A stretch of 64,000 nucleotides of DNA from Streptomyces griseus (lineage in GTDB: Bacteria > Actinomycetota > Actinomycetes > Streptomycetales > Streptomycetaceae): the NCBI RefSeq assembly GCF_900460065.1, contig NZ_UAVD01000006.1, positions 1 through 64,000 of the forward strand, written 5' to 3'. Below the pieces are notes generated by a model. That model saw nothing but the letters and a program-made list of their open reading frames with translations. It was not told the origin of the DNA and ran no database searches. The translations under genes were made by a program, and so were the position numbers. Shown here one piece after another: positions 1-8,601 of this stretch. Numbering within the stretch: position 1 is the first letter of the stretch; each line of letters begins with the position of its first letter.

Positions 1-21
1 GGAAAGAGCGGGTGACCACCG

Positions 22-1743
22 GTGGCTGAGCACCAGCGCCTGACCGCGACCCCCGACCAGCGCCGCGTGCTGCGCCGGGCCTGGCCCCACATGCGGCCCG
101 AGCGCCGCGGCATCACCCTCGCGCTGCTGGCCGGCGCCGCCGCGACCGCCACCACCGTCGCCGTGCCCGCCGTCATCGGCGCGGGCGTCGACCAGATCCT
201 CCAGCGCGACCGCACCGGCCTCTTCACCGCCGTCGCCGCCCTCACCGTGCTGGCGCTGCTGCGGCTGGTCCTCTTCCGCCGGTCCGAACTGCTGCTCATC
301 GCCGTCGGCGAACGCGTCGTCCGCGGCCTGCGCGAACTGGCCGTCACCCGGCTCTCCCGGGCCCCCCTCCGCTTCCTCGAAGGACATCCCTCGGGCGACC
401 TGCTCCGACGCACCACCACCGAGATCGCCGACCTCGCCAACTTCGTCCGCGGCCAACTGCCCGACGTCCTCACCGTCGCCGCCTACCTCCTCTTCACGAC
501 CGTCCTGCTGCTCACCTACTCGCCGCTGCTCACCCTCGCCCTGGCCCTGGTGTTCGTCCCCGCCATCGTCTGCGTCCTGCGGCTGTTCAAGAAGGCCGCC
601 AACCCGGCCTTCGCCGCCGAGGCCGCCGCCGCAGGCACCGTCGCGACGACCTACCGCGAGCTCGTGCAGTCCCGCGAGATGCTCCAGACCGGTGGCGGCA
701 TCGGCTTCTGGCGCGAGCGCTTCCTCGCCGACAACGAACGGCGCTACCGCGCGGCCCGGCGCAGCCAGCGCAGCCTGTTCCTGATCAGCCTCGCCCGTAT
801 CGTCCAGAGCCTCACGACGGCCGTGCTCCTCCTGGCCGGCGGCTGGCTCGCCGCCCGGGGCTCCATCAGCGTCGGCACGGTCGTCGTCTTCATCCTCGCC
901 ACCCGCCAGCTGTTCGACTCCGCGGCCCAGGCGTCCAACCTCGTCGGACAGGTCCAGATCTCCCTCGTCGGCCTCGCCCGACTGCTGGACCTGCTCACCA
1001 CCACGGCCCCCCGCGCGGGGCTCCACGCGCCCCGTCGGGCGCCGGACGACACCGGCCGGGGCGGCACGGTCACCGCCGAACGCGGCGTCCTGGAGATCGA
1101 GGACCTCCACTACTCCTACGTGACGGGCACCGAGGTCCTGGGAGGCATCTCGGTGCGGGTCGAGCCCGGCGAACGGGTCGGCCTCGTCGGCCCCACCGGC
1201 TCCGGCAAGACGACCCTCGCCAAACTGATGACCGGCCTCTACGCACCGGACAGCGGCACCGTCCGCTACGACGGCCACGACCTCGCCGACCTCGCCCCCG
1301 CCGAACTCCGCCGCCGGATCGTCCTGATCCCGCAGCGCGTCCACATGATCGAGGGCACCCTCCTCGACAACCTCCGGCTGGTGCCCGGCGACCCCGACGA
1401 GCGGAGCATCGCCGAGGCCGTCGAACACCTGGGTCTCGCCGACTGGACCGGCTCGCTCGACGAGGGGCTGCACACCGCACTCGGGCGCGGTACGGGCCGC
1501 CTCTCGGCCGGTGAGCTCCAGCTGATCGGCCTGGTCCGCGCGGCCCTCCTGGACCCGGCGGTCCTCGTCCTCGACGAGGCCACCGCCGACATCGACCCCG
1601 ATACGGCGCGCACCCTGGAAACCGCGATCGACACCCTCCGGGCGGACCGCACCCTCATTGTCATCGCCCACCGGGAAGCCACCATCAAACGGCTTCCCCG
1701 CATCATCCGCCTCGACGAGAACGCCCTGATCGCCCAGAACTGA
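22..1743 (+). CDS. ABC transporter, fused permease and ATPase (exporter half)
   Basis: This 573-residue protein has the layout of an ABC exporter half-transporter: six predicted membrane segments in the first 320 residues, then a nucleotide-binding domain. Walker A is GPTGSGKTT (about 390-398), the signature is the unusual LSAGELQ instead of LSGGQ, Walker B is [10 protein letters not shown], and an H-loop histidine sits in IVIAHRE. The GTG start at 22 is the only in-frame start available. A TGA in another frame at 13-15 may end an upstream gene, so a second half-transporter just outside the window is likely. The degenerate signature is often found in one half of heterodimeric exporters, which is an inference here. 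The substrate is unknown. Confidence 0.9.
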   Translation: MAEHQRLTATPDQRRVLRRAWPHMRPERRGITLALLAGAAATATTVAVPAVIGAGVDQILQRDRTGLFTAVAALTVLALLRLVLFRRSELLLIAVGERVVRGLRELAVTRLSRAPLRFLEGHPSGDLLRRTTTEIADLANFVRGQLPDVLTVAAYLLFTTVLLLTYSPLLTLALALVFVPAIVCVLRLFKKAANPAFAAEAAAAGTVATTYRELVQSREMLQTGGGIGFWRERFLADNERRYRAARRSQRSLFLISLARIVQSLTTAVLLLAGGWLAARGSISVGTVVVFILATRQLFDSAAQASNLVGQVQISLVGLARLLDLLTTTAPRAGLHAPRRAPDDTGRGGTVTAERGVLEIEDLHYSYVTGTEVLGGISVRVEPGERVGLVGPTGSGKTTLAKLMTGLYAPDSGTVRYDGHDLADLAPAELRRRIVLIPQRVHMIEGTLLDNLRLVPGDPDERSIAEAVEHLGLADWTGSLDEGLHTALGRGTGRLSAGELQLIGLVRAALLDPAVLVLDEATADIDPDTARTLETAIDTLRADRTLIVIAHREATIKRLPRIIRLDENALIAQN

Positions 1744-1754
1744 GCCCCTCGTCC

Positions 1755-1785
1755 CCGGCCCCGCCACACCCGTGTGCGGGGCCGG
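1755..1785 (+). terminator. Hairpin terminator after the ABC exporter
   Basis: Nine bases at 1755-1763 pair with 1777-1785 and five at 1765-1769 pair with 1772-1776, with one bulged C. The hairpin starts 12 bases after the stop codon. No T-run follows, which is usual for Streptomyces terminators. Confidence 0.6.
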
Positions 1786-1810
1786 CGACGACCCGCGGAA
1801 CCCCCAGATC

Positions 1811-1853
1811 GTGTCCGCGAAGTCTCGTTCGGCCGACGATACTTCGCGGACAC
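1811..1853. promoter_or_regulatory. Perfect 13-bp inverted repeat upstream of the nitrobindin-like gene
   Basis: GTGTCCGCGAAGT at 1811-1823 is repeated as its exact reverse complement at 1841-1853, with a 17-base spacer. It lies after the terminator of the ABC gene and about 50 bases before the next start codon. That position suits an operator or an RNA structure in the leader of the next gene. The factor is not known. Confidence 0.45.
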
Positions 1854-1901
1854 TCTCTAGGCTGCGACCCTGTACCGACACCGACCCAGGAGCGCACCCG
1901 C

Positions 1902-2459
1902 ATGCACCACCCCGCTCGCGAACTCCCCTTCCCGGACGCCCTCCGCCCCGGAGCCCGTCCGGCACCGCATCCGCTGCTCGCCCCGGTGACCGGCTACCTC
2001 GGCACCTGGCGGGGCACGGGCAGCGGCGGATACCCGACGCTGGACGCGGACTTCAGCTACGCGCAGGAGGTCACGTTCAGCCACGACGGGCGGCCCTTCC
2101 TCGCGTACGAGGCCCGCGCCTGGCTGCTCGACGCGGACGGACAGCCCCTGCGGCCGTCCGCCCGCGAGACGGGGTGGTGGCGCCTCCAGCCGGACGGGCG
2201 GGTGGAGGCCCTGATCACCCAGCCCACCGGCATCGCGGAGATCTCGGTCGGCCACGCCCGCGACGGCGCCGTCGACCTCGCCACGGAGCGGGTGGCCCTC
2301 GCCCCGACGGCCAAGGAGGTCGACGCCACCCGCCGCCGCTACACCCTCACGGATCCGGACACGCTCACCTTCGTCCACGACCTCGCGGCCGTCGGCCGGC
2401 CGCTCCAGCACCACCTGTCGGCACGGCTCCGCAGGGAGGCCCCTGGCCAGGGCATTTAG
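1902..2459 (+). CDS. Nitrobindin-like FABP-family heme protein (possible peroxynitrite isomerase)
   Basis: The 185-residue protein matches the DUF1794/nitrobindin family: a small beta-barrel that binds heme and in related proteins isomerises peroxynitrite to nitrate. The family hallmark GxWxGxGxG is visible as [10 protein letters not shown] near residue 34, followed by [14 protein letters not shown] and TGIAEISVG strands. The C-terminal [10 protein letters not shown] holds the expected proximal heme histidine. Length and domain order are normal. The ATG at 1902 is preceded by a purine-rich ccaggagcg. It stands alone and likely acts in the cytoplasm against nitrosative stress; this role comes from the family, not from context. 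Confidence 0.85.
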   Translation: MHHPARELPFPDALRPGARPAPHPLLAPVTGYLGTWRGTGSGGYPTLDADFSYAQEVTFSHDGRPFLAYEARAWLLDADGQPLRPSARETGWWRLQPDGRVEALITQPTGIAEISVGHARDGAVDLATERVALAPTAKEVDATRRRYTLTDPDTLTFVHDLAAVGRPLQHHLSARLRREAPGQGI

Positions 2460-2545
2460 TTGCCGGAGTGTGACCAAGGACGTGCATGGAGGGCGGCCCA
2501 CAGGGCAGGTGGACGGAAAGCCAGGAGAACAGGAGCACCTCCCCG

Positions 2546-2974
2546 ATGTCTCTTCCCTCGTACCCGGACTCCCCGTACCCGGGGCAGCCCGCCGCCGACC
2601 ACGACCCCTACGGCGGCCAGGCGCCCGCCCGGACGAACGGGTTCGCGGTCGCCGCGCTCGTGCTCGGCCTGATCGCCTGCCTGTTCTTCTGGACCGTGGT
2701 GGGCGGGCTGCTGCTCGGCCTGCTCGCCGTCGTCTTCGGGATCATCGCCGCGCTCCGTACCCGCCAGGGCCGCGCGCCGCGCCGGGTGATGGCGATAGTC
2801 GGCGCCGCGTTCGGGGCGCTCGGGCTCATCGGATCCGTGATCGTCCTCGTGGTGGCCGTCTCCGTGTTCGACTCCCAGGAGTTCCAGAACCTCGAGGACT
2901 GCATGAACCGGGCCAACGGCCAGGCGGCCGAGGACCGGTGCGCGGAGGACTTCGTCGACGAGCTGACCAACTGA
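2546..2974 (+). CDS. DUF4190 domain small membrane protein
   Basis: A 142-residue membrane protein with a short Pro/Tyr-rich cytoplasmic N-terminus (about 35 residues), then two hydrophobic helices separated by a basic loop (RTRQGRAPRR) typical of DUF4190. A short acidic cysteine-containing tail follows, probably outside the membrane. The ATG at 2546 is chosen because AGGAG lies about 10 bases upstream; an ATG at 2486 in the same frame has no such site. The family is abundant in Streptomyces and has no established function. Confidence 0.8.
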   Translation: MSLPSYPDSPYPGQPAADHDPYGGQAPARTNGFAVAALVLGLIACLFFWTVVGGLLLGLLAVVFGIIAALRTRQGRAPRRVMAIVGAAFGALGLIGSVIVLVVAVSVFDSQEFQNLEDCMNRANGQAAEDRCAEDFVDELTN

Positions 2975-3135
2975 CGGATCCGCACACCTGTCCGCAGCCG
3001 CCCGGCGGCGTGCCGCCGGTTGCACCGTAACCAGGTGTTTGCCACGGTGTGCGTGGGTAGGCGGCCCGGTGATCACCGGGCGGCGTGCCCGGAGGTCCGT
3101 CCGCACTGGAACCCCGAGCAGAGAAGGAGGGTTCG

Positions 3136-3213
3136 ATGTCCTCGAAGCGACGTCGCAAGAAGAAGGCCCGCCGCAAGAACGGCGCGAACCACGGCAAGCG
3201 TCCGCAGAGCTGA
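3136..3213 (+). CDS. Small basic peptide, bL37-type 50S ribosomal protein
   Basis: A 25-residue ORF encoding an extremely basic peptide (starts MSSKRRRKKKARRKN, ends in ANHGKRPQS). It has a textbook ribosome-binding site, GAAGGAGG, five bases before the ATG, and a perfect terminator six bases after the stop. The Lys/Arg-rich start and the ANHGKRP tail match the short actinobacterial 50S subunit protein bL37 as I remember it from mycobacterial ribosome structures. Size, charge, translation signals and isolated transcription unit all support a real gene. The exact family name is from memory. Confidence 0.8.
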   Translation: MSSKRRRKKKARRKNGANHGKRPQS

Positions 3214-3218
3214 GACGG

Positions 3219-3263
3219 CGCCGAGGCCCCGCCGGACGGAGGACGTCCGGCGGGGCCTCGGCG
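3219..3263 (+). terminator. Strong 19-bp hairpin terminator
   Basis: Bases 3219-3237 pair perfectly with 3245-3263 around a 7-base loop, and the stem is followed by GTTTCC. It begins six bases after the small basic peptide gene. Because the next gene (PfkB kinase) converges on it, it may end transcription from both sides. Confidence 0.85.
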
Positions 3264-3331
3264 GTTTCCGTGGGCCGGGGGAGGGCCGTGCGGAACTCGG
3301 GTCACGTTCCTGATGCCCGCCGGCGCCCGGT

Positions 3332-4267
3332 TCACACCCCGGGCGGGGCCGTGGGTTCCGTTCCCGCCCGGGCGCAGACCGACGCGGCCGTCGCCGCCGC
3401 GTACTCCAGCATCGCCTGCGTCCGCCCGGCGGACAGCGCCGGATCCCAGCCCGCCTCCGCCCCCAGCCAGGTCAGCATCCCCGCCATGAACGCGTCGCCC
3501 GCGCCGATCGTGTTCACCACCCGCACCGGCACGGCCGGGACCGAGACGGCGGGAGCGTCGTGGACGTACGCGGTGGCGCCCTTCGGCCCCCGGGTCATCA
3601 CGACCAGCCGTCCCTCCGCGGCGAGCGCCCGGCAGCTGGCTTCCGGGGACGCGTCCGGCCACAGGCGCGCCAGGTCCTCGTCGCTCGCCTTCACGACCCG
3701 GGCGAGCGAGCACAGCTCGCGGAGCCGGCCGAGGCTCGCCACGGGGTCCAGGGTGCGGTCCTCGCGCACATTGGGGTCCACCACGAGGAGCCCCGTGGCG
3801 GCGGCCGCCCGCGCGGTGGCGGCCACGGCATCGGCCGCCGGAGCCACGACCGCGGCGAGCCCGCCCGCGTACACCGCGCCGAACCGCCCGGCCTCCGCCG
3901 CCCGGTCGGGCAGCTCGAAGGTCGCCGTGTCACCGAGGTGGAAGCGGTACGTGTTCCCGTGGTCGCCCGGGTCGGCCACCGCGAGCGCCGTCGGCAGCGA
4001 CGACCGGCGGCTCAGTGAGAGGTCGACGCCCGCACCGCTCAGCCAGGACGCGACGCGGGCCCCGAAGGCGTCGTCGCCGAACCCGCCCACGAAGGACGGC
4101 CGCCCGCCGAGACGGGCCAGGCCCACCGCGACGTTGGCCGGCCCGCCACCCGGCTGGGCCGCCCGGACCCCGGTGTCGCCGTCGGCCGGAACCAGATCCA
4201 CCAGCGCCTCACCGAGCACGAGGACGGCCCCGGGATCCGCGGCACGCGACGGCCCCGGATCCGTCAC
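3332..4267 (-). CDS. PfkB-family carbohydrate kinase (fructokinase-like)
   Basis: A 311-residue ribokinase-superfamily enzyme expected to phosphorylate a sugar with ATP. N-terminal VLGEALVDLVP and GGGPANVAVGLARLGG form the substrate-binding signature. The C-terminal NTIGAGDAFMAGML carries the GAGD anion hole with the catalytic Asp. Start is GTG at 4267, overlapping the stop of the upstream dehydrogenase by 3 bases (translational coupling). As last gene of a binding-protein/permease/dehydrogenase operon it probably phosphorylates the keto-sugar made by the dehydrogenase; fructose from a hexitol is the simplest reading, but the sequence does not prove the substrate. Confidence 0.88.
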   Translation of the reverse strand: MTDPGPSRAADPGAVLVLGEALVDLVPADGDTGVRAAQPGGGPANVAVGLARLGGRPSFVGGFGDDAFGARVASWLSGAGVDLSLSRRSSLPTALAVADPGDHGNTYRFHLGDTATFELPDRAAEAGRFGAVYAGGLAAVVAPAADAVAATARAAAATGLLVVDPNVREDRTLDPVASLGRLRELCSLARVVKASDEDLARLWPDASPEASCRALAAEGRLVVMTRGPKGATAYVHDAPAVSVPAVPVRVVNTIGAGDAFMAGMLTWLGAEAGWDPALSAGRTQAMLEYAAATAASVCARAGTEPTAPPGV

Positions 4268-5253
4268 GGCTCCACCACGATCTTGCGGCCGATCCCCGCC
4301 CGGAAGCGCTCGATCGCCTGCGGGTACTGCTCCAGCGGCAGCCGGTCGCTGATGAACACCGACGCGTCCAGCACCCCGCTCGCGAAGAGGGCCGCCGCCC
4401 GTTCGTAACTGTGCAGGACCGCCATCGAACCGGTGATGGTGATCTCCTGGTTGTAGATCCTGTACGGCTCGATCACCGCGGTGGTGGCGTAGTCGGAGAC
4501 CCCGAACTGGAGGAACGTGCCGCCCTTGGCGACCCGTCCCAGACCGTCCTGGATGGCCCCGGCGTTGCCGGTGGCGTCGATGACGACGTCCCAGCCGCCC
4601 GGACGGTCCAGCTCCTCGGCGCGGGCCGCCGAGCCCGTGCAGCCCAGCGTCGTCGCGGTGGCCAGCCGCTGGGCGTTGACGTCCAGCATGTCCACCGACG
4701 CCGCGCCCGTGCGCTTGGCCAGCTCCAGCATCATCAGGCCCATGGTCCCGGACCCGTAGATCAGCACCTGGGCCCCGAGGTTGCCGTTGAGGACGTCGTA
4801 GCCGCGCACCGCGCAGGACAGCGGCTCGATCAGCGCCGCGTCCCGGACGTCGATGTGCTCCGGCAGTCTGACGCAGTTGGCGACGGGCGCCACCGCGTAC
4901 TCGGCCGCGCCTCCGGGCACGGTGACACCGATCGCCGCCCAGTTGTCGCAGAGGTTGCCCCGGCCGGAACGGCAGTAGCGGCACTCGTGGCAGTGCAGCG
5001 AGGGGTCCACGGCCACCTTGTCGCCGACGGACAGCTCCGTGACGTCCGCACCGAGACCGACGACCTCCCCGGCGAACTCGTGCCCGGGCACGATCGGCAG
5101 CGTCGGAGCGAACTCGCCCTGGAGGATGTGGAGATCGGTGCCGCACAGCCCGCACGAGGCCACCTTGACCACCACGTCGCGGGGGCCGGGCGTGGGGTCC
5201 GGAACGGTGGTCACGGAGACCTTGCCGACGGATTCGACGATGGCTGCCCTCAT
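4264..5253 (-). CDS. Zinc-dependent alcohol/polyol dehydrogenase
   Basis: A 329-residue medium-chain dehydrogenase. CGLCGTDLH holds the catalytic zinc Cys, GHEFAGEVV the zinc His/Glu, and CHECRYCRSGRGNLC the four-cysteine structural zinc lobe. A Rossmann fold (IYGSGTMGLMML) binds NAD(P). The layout is that of sorbitol/threonine-dehydrogenase relatives. Start ATG 5253 overlaps the end of the upstream permease in an ATGA, and its own stop overlaps the kinase start. In this operon it likely oxidises the imported polyol to a ketose. The nucleotide in the Rossmann pocket and the polyol cannot be decided by eye. Confidence 0.9.
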   Translation of the reverse strand: MRAAIVESVGKVSVTTVPDPTPGPRDVVVKVASCGLCGTDLHILQGEFAPTLPIVPGHEFAGEVVGLGADVTELSVGDKVAVDPSLHCHECRYCRSGRGNLCDNWAAIGVTVPGGAAEYAVAPVANCVRLPEHIDVRDAALIEPLSCAVRGYDVLNGNLGAQVLIYGSGTMGLMMLELAKRTGAASVDMLDVNAQRLATATTLGCTGSAARAEELDRPGGWDVVIDATGNAGAIQDGLGRVAKGGTFLQFGVSDYATTAVIEPYRIYNQEITITGSMAVLHSYERAAALFASGVLDASVFISDRLPLEQYPQAIERFRAGIGRKIVVEP

Positions 5254-6134
5254 TTGACTGCTCCCAGCGAGAGGCCCTGGACGAGTTTGTCCTGGGCGGC
5301 GTAGCCGGCGACGAGCACCGGCAGGGACACGACCACGGACGCCGCGCACAGCTGGGCGAGGAAGAGACCCTGGCTGGTGACGAAGGTGGTCAGATGGACG
5401 GGGGCGGTCCCGGCGACCACGCCGGTCAGCACCCGTGCGAACAACAGCTCGTTCCAGCTGAAGATGAAGCAGATCAGGGCGGTCGCGGCGATCCCGGGAC
5501 CGGCGACCGGGGCGACGACACGGCGCAGCACCGTCGGCAGCCGGGCCCCGTCGACCTGCGCCGCCTCGATGATCGAGACGGGCACGTCCGCGAGGAAGGA
5601 CTGCATCATCCACACCGCGATCGGCAGGTTCATCGAGGTGTAGAGGAGGACCAGCAGCCAGATGTTGTCCAGCAGGCCGGTGTTCTTCGCGAACAGGTAC
5701 ACCGGGAGCAGCCCGGCGACCACCGGCAGCATCTTGGTGGACAGGAAGAAGAACATCACGTCCGTCCACTTGCGCACCCGCCGGATGGACAGCGCGTACG
5801 CGGCCGGGAGCGCGAGCAGCAGCACCAGGACGGTCGAGAAGAACGAGGCCGCGAGCGAGTTGACCAGCGGGGGCCACGGCGTCGGGCCGCCCCCGCCGCC
5901 GAAGAAGGTGCGGTAGCCGTCCAGGGTCAGCGCGGCGGCGACCGACGGCGGGTTGGTCGCGGCGTCCGCCTCCGCGTGGAAGGACGTCAGCACCATCCAC
6001 AGGGCGGGCAGACAGAAGCCGATCCCCACGACCCAGGCGGCCACGCCCAGGGCGGCGGAGCGCCGGCGGGCCCTGCGCGCAGCGGCGTCGGCGGGAGCGG
6101 ACGCGGGTACGGATGTCGCGGTCGAGGCGCTCAT
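5250..6134 (-). CDS. Carbohydrate ABC transporter permease (MalG type)
   Basis: A 294-residue inner-membrane permease with six predicted helices. The cytoplasmic EAA loop, which docks on the ATPase, reads EAAQVDGARLPTVLRRVVAP, ending in the usual Pro. A 35-residue Ala/Arg-rich N-terminal extension precedes the first helix. Start ATG 6134 overlaps the stop of the preceding permease gene by 4 bases. No ATPase gene is in the operon; as in other Streptomyces sugar importers a shared MsiK-type ATPase encoded elsewhere would energise it (known biology, not seen here). Confidence 0.92.
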   Translation of the reverse strand: MSASTATSVPASAPADAAARRARRRSAALGVAAWVVGIGFCLPALWMVLTSFHAEADAATNPPSVAAALTLDGYRTFFGGGGGPTPWPPLVNSLAASFFSTVLVLLLALPAAYALSIRRVRKWTDVMFFFLSTKMLPVVAGLLPVYLFAKNTGLLDNIWLLVLLYTSMNLPIAVWMMQSFLADVPVSIIEAAQVDGARLPTVLRRVVAPVAGPGIAATALICFIFSWNELLFARVLTGVVAGTAPVHLTTFVTSQGLFLAQLCAASVVVSLPVLVAGYAAQDKLVQGLSLGAVK

Positions 6135-7090
6135 GCGCGGCTCGCCTCCTCACGGAAGAGGGAGGAGACCGTCCGGAGGGCGAAGGTGGCGATGACGATC
6201 GTGCCGATCACCACGACCACGCCCGCGGCCGATGCCAGCCCGTACTCGTGGGCCCGGTAGAAGGTCTCGTAGACGGTGTAGGGAAGGTTGGCGGTACCGA
6301 GGCCGCCGGAGGTGATGGTGAACACCGCGTCGAAGTTCTGCACGATGTACACCGACCCCAGCAGGATGCCGAGTTCGAGGTAGCGGCGCAGATGCGGCAG
6401 GGTCAGATGGCGGAATATCTGCCAGGGCCCGGCCCCGTCCAGCCGTGCGGCCTCCATGATCTCGGCCGGCCGGCTCTGCAGTCCGGCCAGCAGGATCAGC
6501 ATCATGAACGGTGTCCACTGCCACACGAGCGACGCCTCGATGGCGATCAGCGGCATCTCGGACGTCCACTCGGGCTGCGCGACCGACTCGATGCCGAACA
6601 GCTCGCCGAACCAGGTGAGCGCCCCGTTGAACAGCCCGTACTCGGGGTTGTAGAGCGCGTGCTTCCACAGCAGCGCCGCGGAGACCGGCACCAGCAGGAA
6701 CGGGGTGATCAGCAGGGTGCGCACGAACCCCCGGCCGAAGAAGGCGCGGTCCAGCAGCAGGGCGAAGACGAGTCCCAGCACGACGCTGACGATCACGACG
6801 GACGCGGTGAGGACGACGGTCGTCACGACCGATTCGCGCAGCGCCTCGTCGGTGAAGACGGAGGCGTAGTTGGAGAACCCGGTGAAGTGCCGCTTCTCCG
6901 GCTTGAGGGAGTTCCAGTCGAAGAACGAGATCACCAGGGTGGCCACGAAGGGCAGTTGGGTGACGGCGATCAGGAAGATCAGCGCCGGCAGCAGCGGCGC
7001 GCGGGTCGCCCAGGCGCGCCGCCGGCCGCCGCCGGACTTCTCGGCCGGAGCCGTGGGTGCGGTGGTCTCTCGGGTCGCGGTGACGGTCAT
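6131..7090 (-). CDS. Carbohydrate ABC transporter permease (MalF type)
   Basis: A 319-residue membrane protein with six predicted helices and the EAA motif EAARLDGAGPWQIFRHLTLP. The N-terminal 30 residues are Thr/Ala/Arg-rich and cytoplasmic. Start is ATG 7090, overlapping the stop of the binding-protein gene (7087-7089). It pairs with the next permease to form the membrane channel of the importer. The long open frame that continues upstream past 7090 is only the GC-rich shadow of the neighbouring gene. Confidence 0.92.
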   Translation of the reverse strand: MTVTATRETTAPTAPAEKSGGGRRRAWATRAPLLPALIFLIAVTQLPFVATLVISFFDWNSLKPEKRHFTGFSNYASVFTDEALRESVVTTVVLTASVVIVSVVLGLVFALLLDRAFFGRGFVRTLLITPFLLVPVSAALLWKHALYNPEYGLFNGALTWFGELFGIESVAQPEWTSEMPLIAIEASLVWQWTPFMMLILLAGLQSRPAEIMEAARLDGAGPWQIFRHLTLPHLRRYLELGILLGSVYIVQNFDAVFTITSGGLGTANLPYTVYETFYRAHEYGLASAAGVVVVIGTIVIATFALRTVSSLFREEASRA

Positions 7091-8454
7091 CGGTACTCCT
7101 CCGCGACCTTCTCGGCCAGCTTCTGCGAGGCGTCGAGCGCGGCGTCGACCGACTGACGGCCCGCGATGGCGGCGCTGATCTCCTGCGCCACCCGGGTGCC
7201 CAGATCGGTGAACTCCGGCACGCCGACGAACTGGATGCCCGCCGTCGGGCGGGGCTGGACACCCGGATTCCTCGGGTCGGCCTCGGAGATGGCCCGCTCG
7301 GTGACGTCCGCGAACGCGCCGGCCTCCGCACGGTAGTCGGGGTTGGCGTAGGTGGAGGCCCGTTTGCCCGCCGGGACGTTGGACCAGCCGCTGGTGGCGC
7401 CGACGAGCTCCTCGTACTCCTTGCCGGAGGCCCAGGAGACGAACTTCCAGGCGTCGTCCGCCTTCTTGGACGCCTTCTGCAGCCCCCAGGCCCAGGTGTA
7501 GAGCCAGCCCGAACTGTCGGTCCGCTCGACGGGGGCGGGGACGTACCCGATCTTCCCCTTCACCGGGGAGCCCTTCGCCTCCAGGGACCCGGCGCCCGCC
7601 GTCGCGTCGTACCACATGGCGGTCTTTCCCTGGGTCATGTTGTTGAGGCACTCGGCGTAGCCGGACTGCGGGGCGCCCAGCTCTCCGTGCTCGCGCACCA
7701 GATCGACGTAGAACTTCGTTGCCTTCTTGAACTCCGGCGCGGTCAGGCGCGGCTCCCAGTCCTCGGTGAACCAGGTGCCGCCCATCGTGTTGACGACCGT
7801 GGTGAGCGGGGCGATGACCTCGCCCCAGCCCGGCAGCCCGCGCAGGCAGATGCCCTTCATCCCGCGCTCCGCCCCGTCCGCCCGCTCGGCGAGCTTCGCC
7901 ACCTGCTGCCAGGTCGGCCTGTCGGGCATCGTCAGGCCCCGCTCCTCGAAGACGTCCTTGCGGTACATCAGGAAGGACGACTCGCCGTAGAAGGGCTGGG
8001 CGTAGAGCTTGCCGTCCTCGGCGGTCAGCGATTCCCGCAGCGGCGCCAGGATGTCCTCCTGGTCGAAGGCGGTGTCGGCCTTCGCGTAGTCGTCGAGAGG
8101 GTGCAGCCAGCCGTTCTTCGCGAAGAAGGGCAGCTCGAAGTTGCTGATGGTGGCGACGTCGTACTGACCGGCCTGGTTGGAGAAGTCCTGGCTGATCTTG
8201 TCGCGCACGTCGTTCTCGGGCAGCACCGTGAAGTGGACCTTGACGCCGGTCTCCTTCGTGAAGTGCTTCGCGGTGAGCTTCTGCAGTTCGACCATCTGCG
8301 GGTTGTTCACCATCAGCACGTTCAGGGCGTCGCCGCCCCCGAAGGAGGTCCCGCCCGCCCCGGCACAGCCGGTGGCGAGCAGGGCCAGTGCGGCGGTCAC
8401 GGCACAGGCCCGACCGCGTACACGTGGTCGGCTGCGGCGTCCTGGATGGGGCAT
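7087..8454 (-). CDS. Sugar-binding lipoprotein of ABC transporter
   Basis: A 455-residue extracytoplasmic solute-binding protein of the carbohydrate family 1 (SBP_bac_1) type. It has a basic N-terminus, a hydrophobic stretch and a lipobox LLATGC at about residues 26-31, so it should be lipid-anchored outside the membrane. The ATG at 8454 has AGGAG six bases upstream. It is the first gene of the transport operon and 147 bases downstream of the DeoR regulator on the same strand. Linked dehydrogenase and kinase suggest a polyol ligand; the family also binds oligosaccharides. Confidence 0.9.
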   Translation of the reverse strand: MPHPGRRSRPRVRGRACAVTAALALLATGCAGAGGTSFGGGDALNVLMVNNPQMVELQKLTAKHFTKETGVKVHFTVLPENDVRDKISQDFSNQAGQYDVATISNFELPFFAKNGWLHPLDDYAKADTAFDQEDILAPLRESLTAEDGKLYAQPFYGESSFLMYRKDVFEERGLTMPDRPTWQQVAKLAERADGAERGMKGICLRGLPGWGEVIAPLTTVVNTMGGTWFTEDWEPRLTAPEFKKATKFYVDLVREHGELGAPQSGYAECLNNMTQGKTAMWYDATAGAGSLEAKGSPVKGKIGYVPAPVERTDSSGWLYTWAWGLQKASKKADDAWKFVSWASGKEYEELVGATSGWSNVPAGKRASTYANPDYRAEAGAFADVTERAISEADPRNPGVQPRPTAGIQFVGVPEFTDLGTRVAQEISAAIAGRQSVDAALDASQKLAEKVAEEYR

Positions 8455-8601
8455 GGGGGCTCCTGATCAGTCGTAGCGGCGCGTTGATCGGGTCGTTGCG
8501 GGGCATGGCGAACCGGGCCCCGGCGGTGACGCGGGTGCGGGAGCCGTGCGGTCGGCGGTACGGATGGGCGGCCCGCTCGGACGGGGCCGACCGGGGGCCG
8601 G

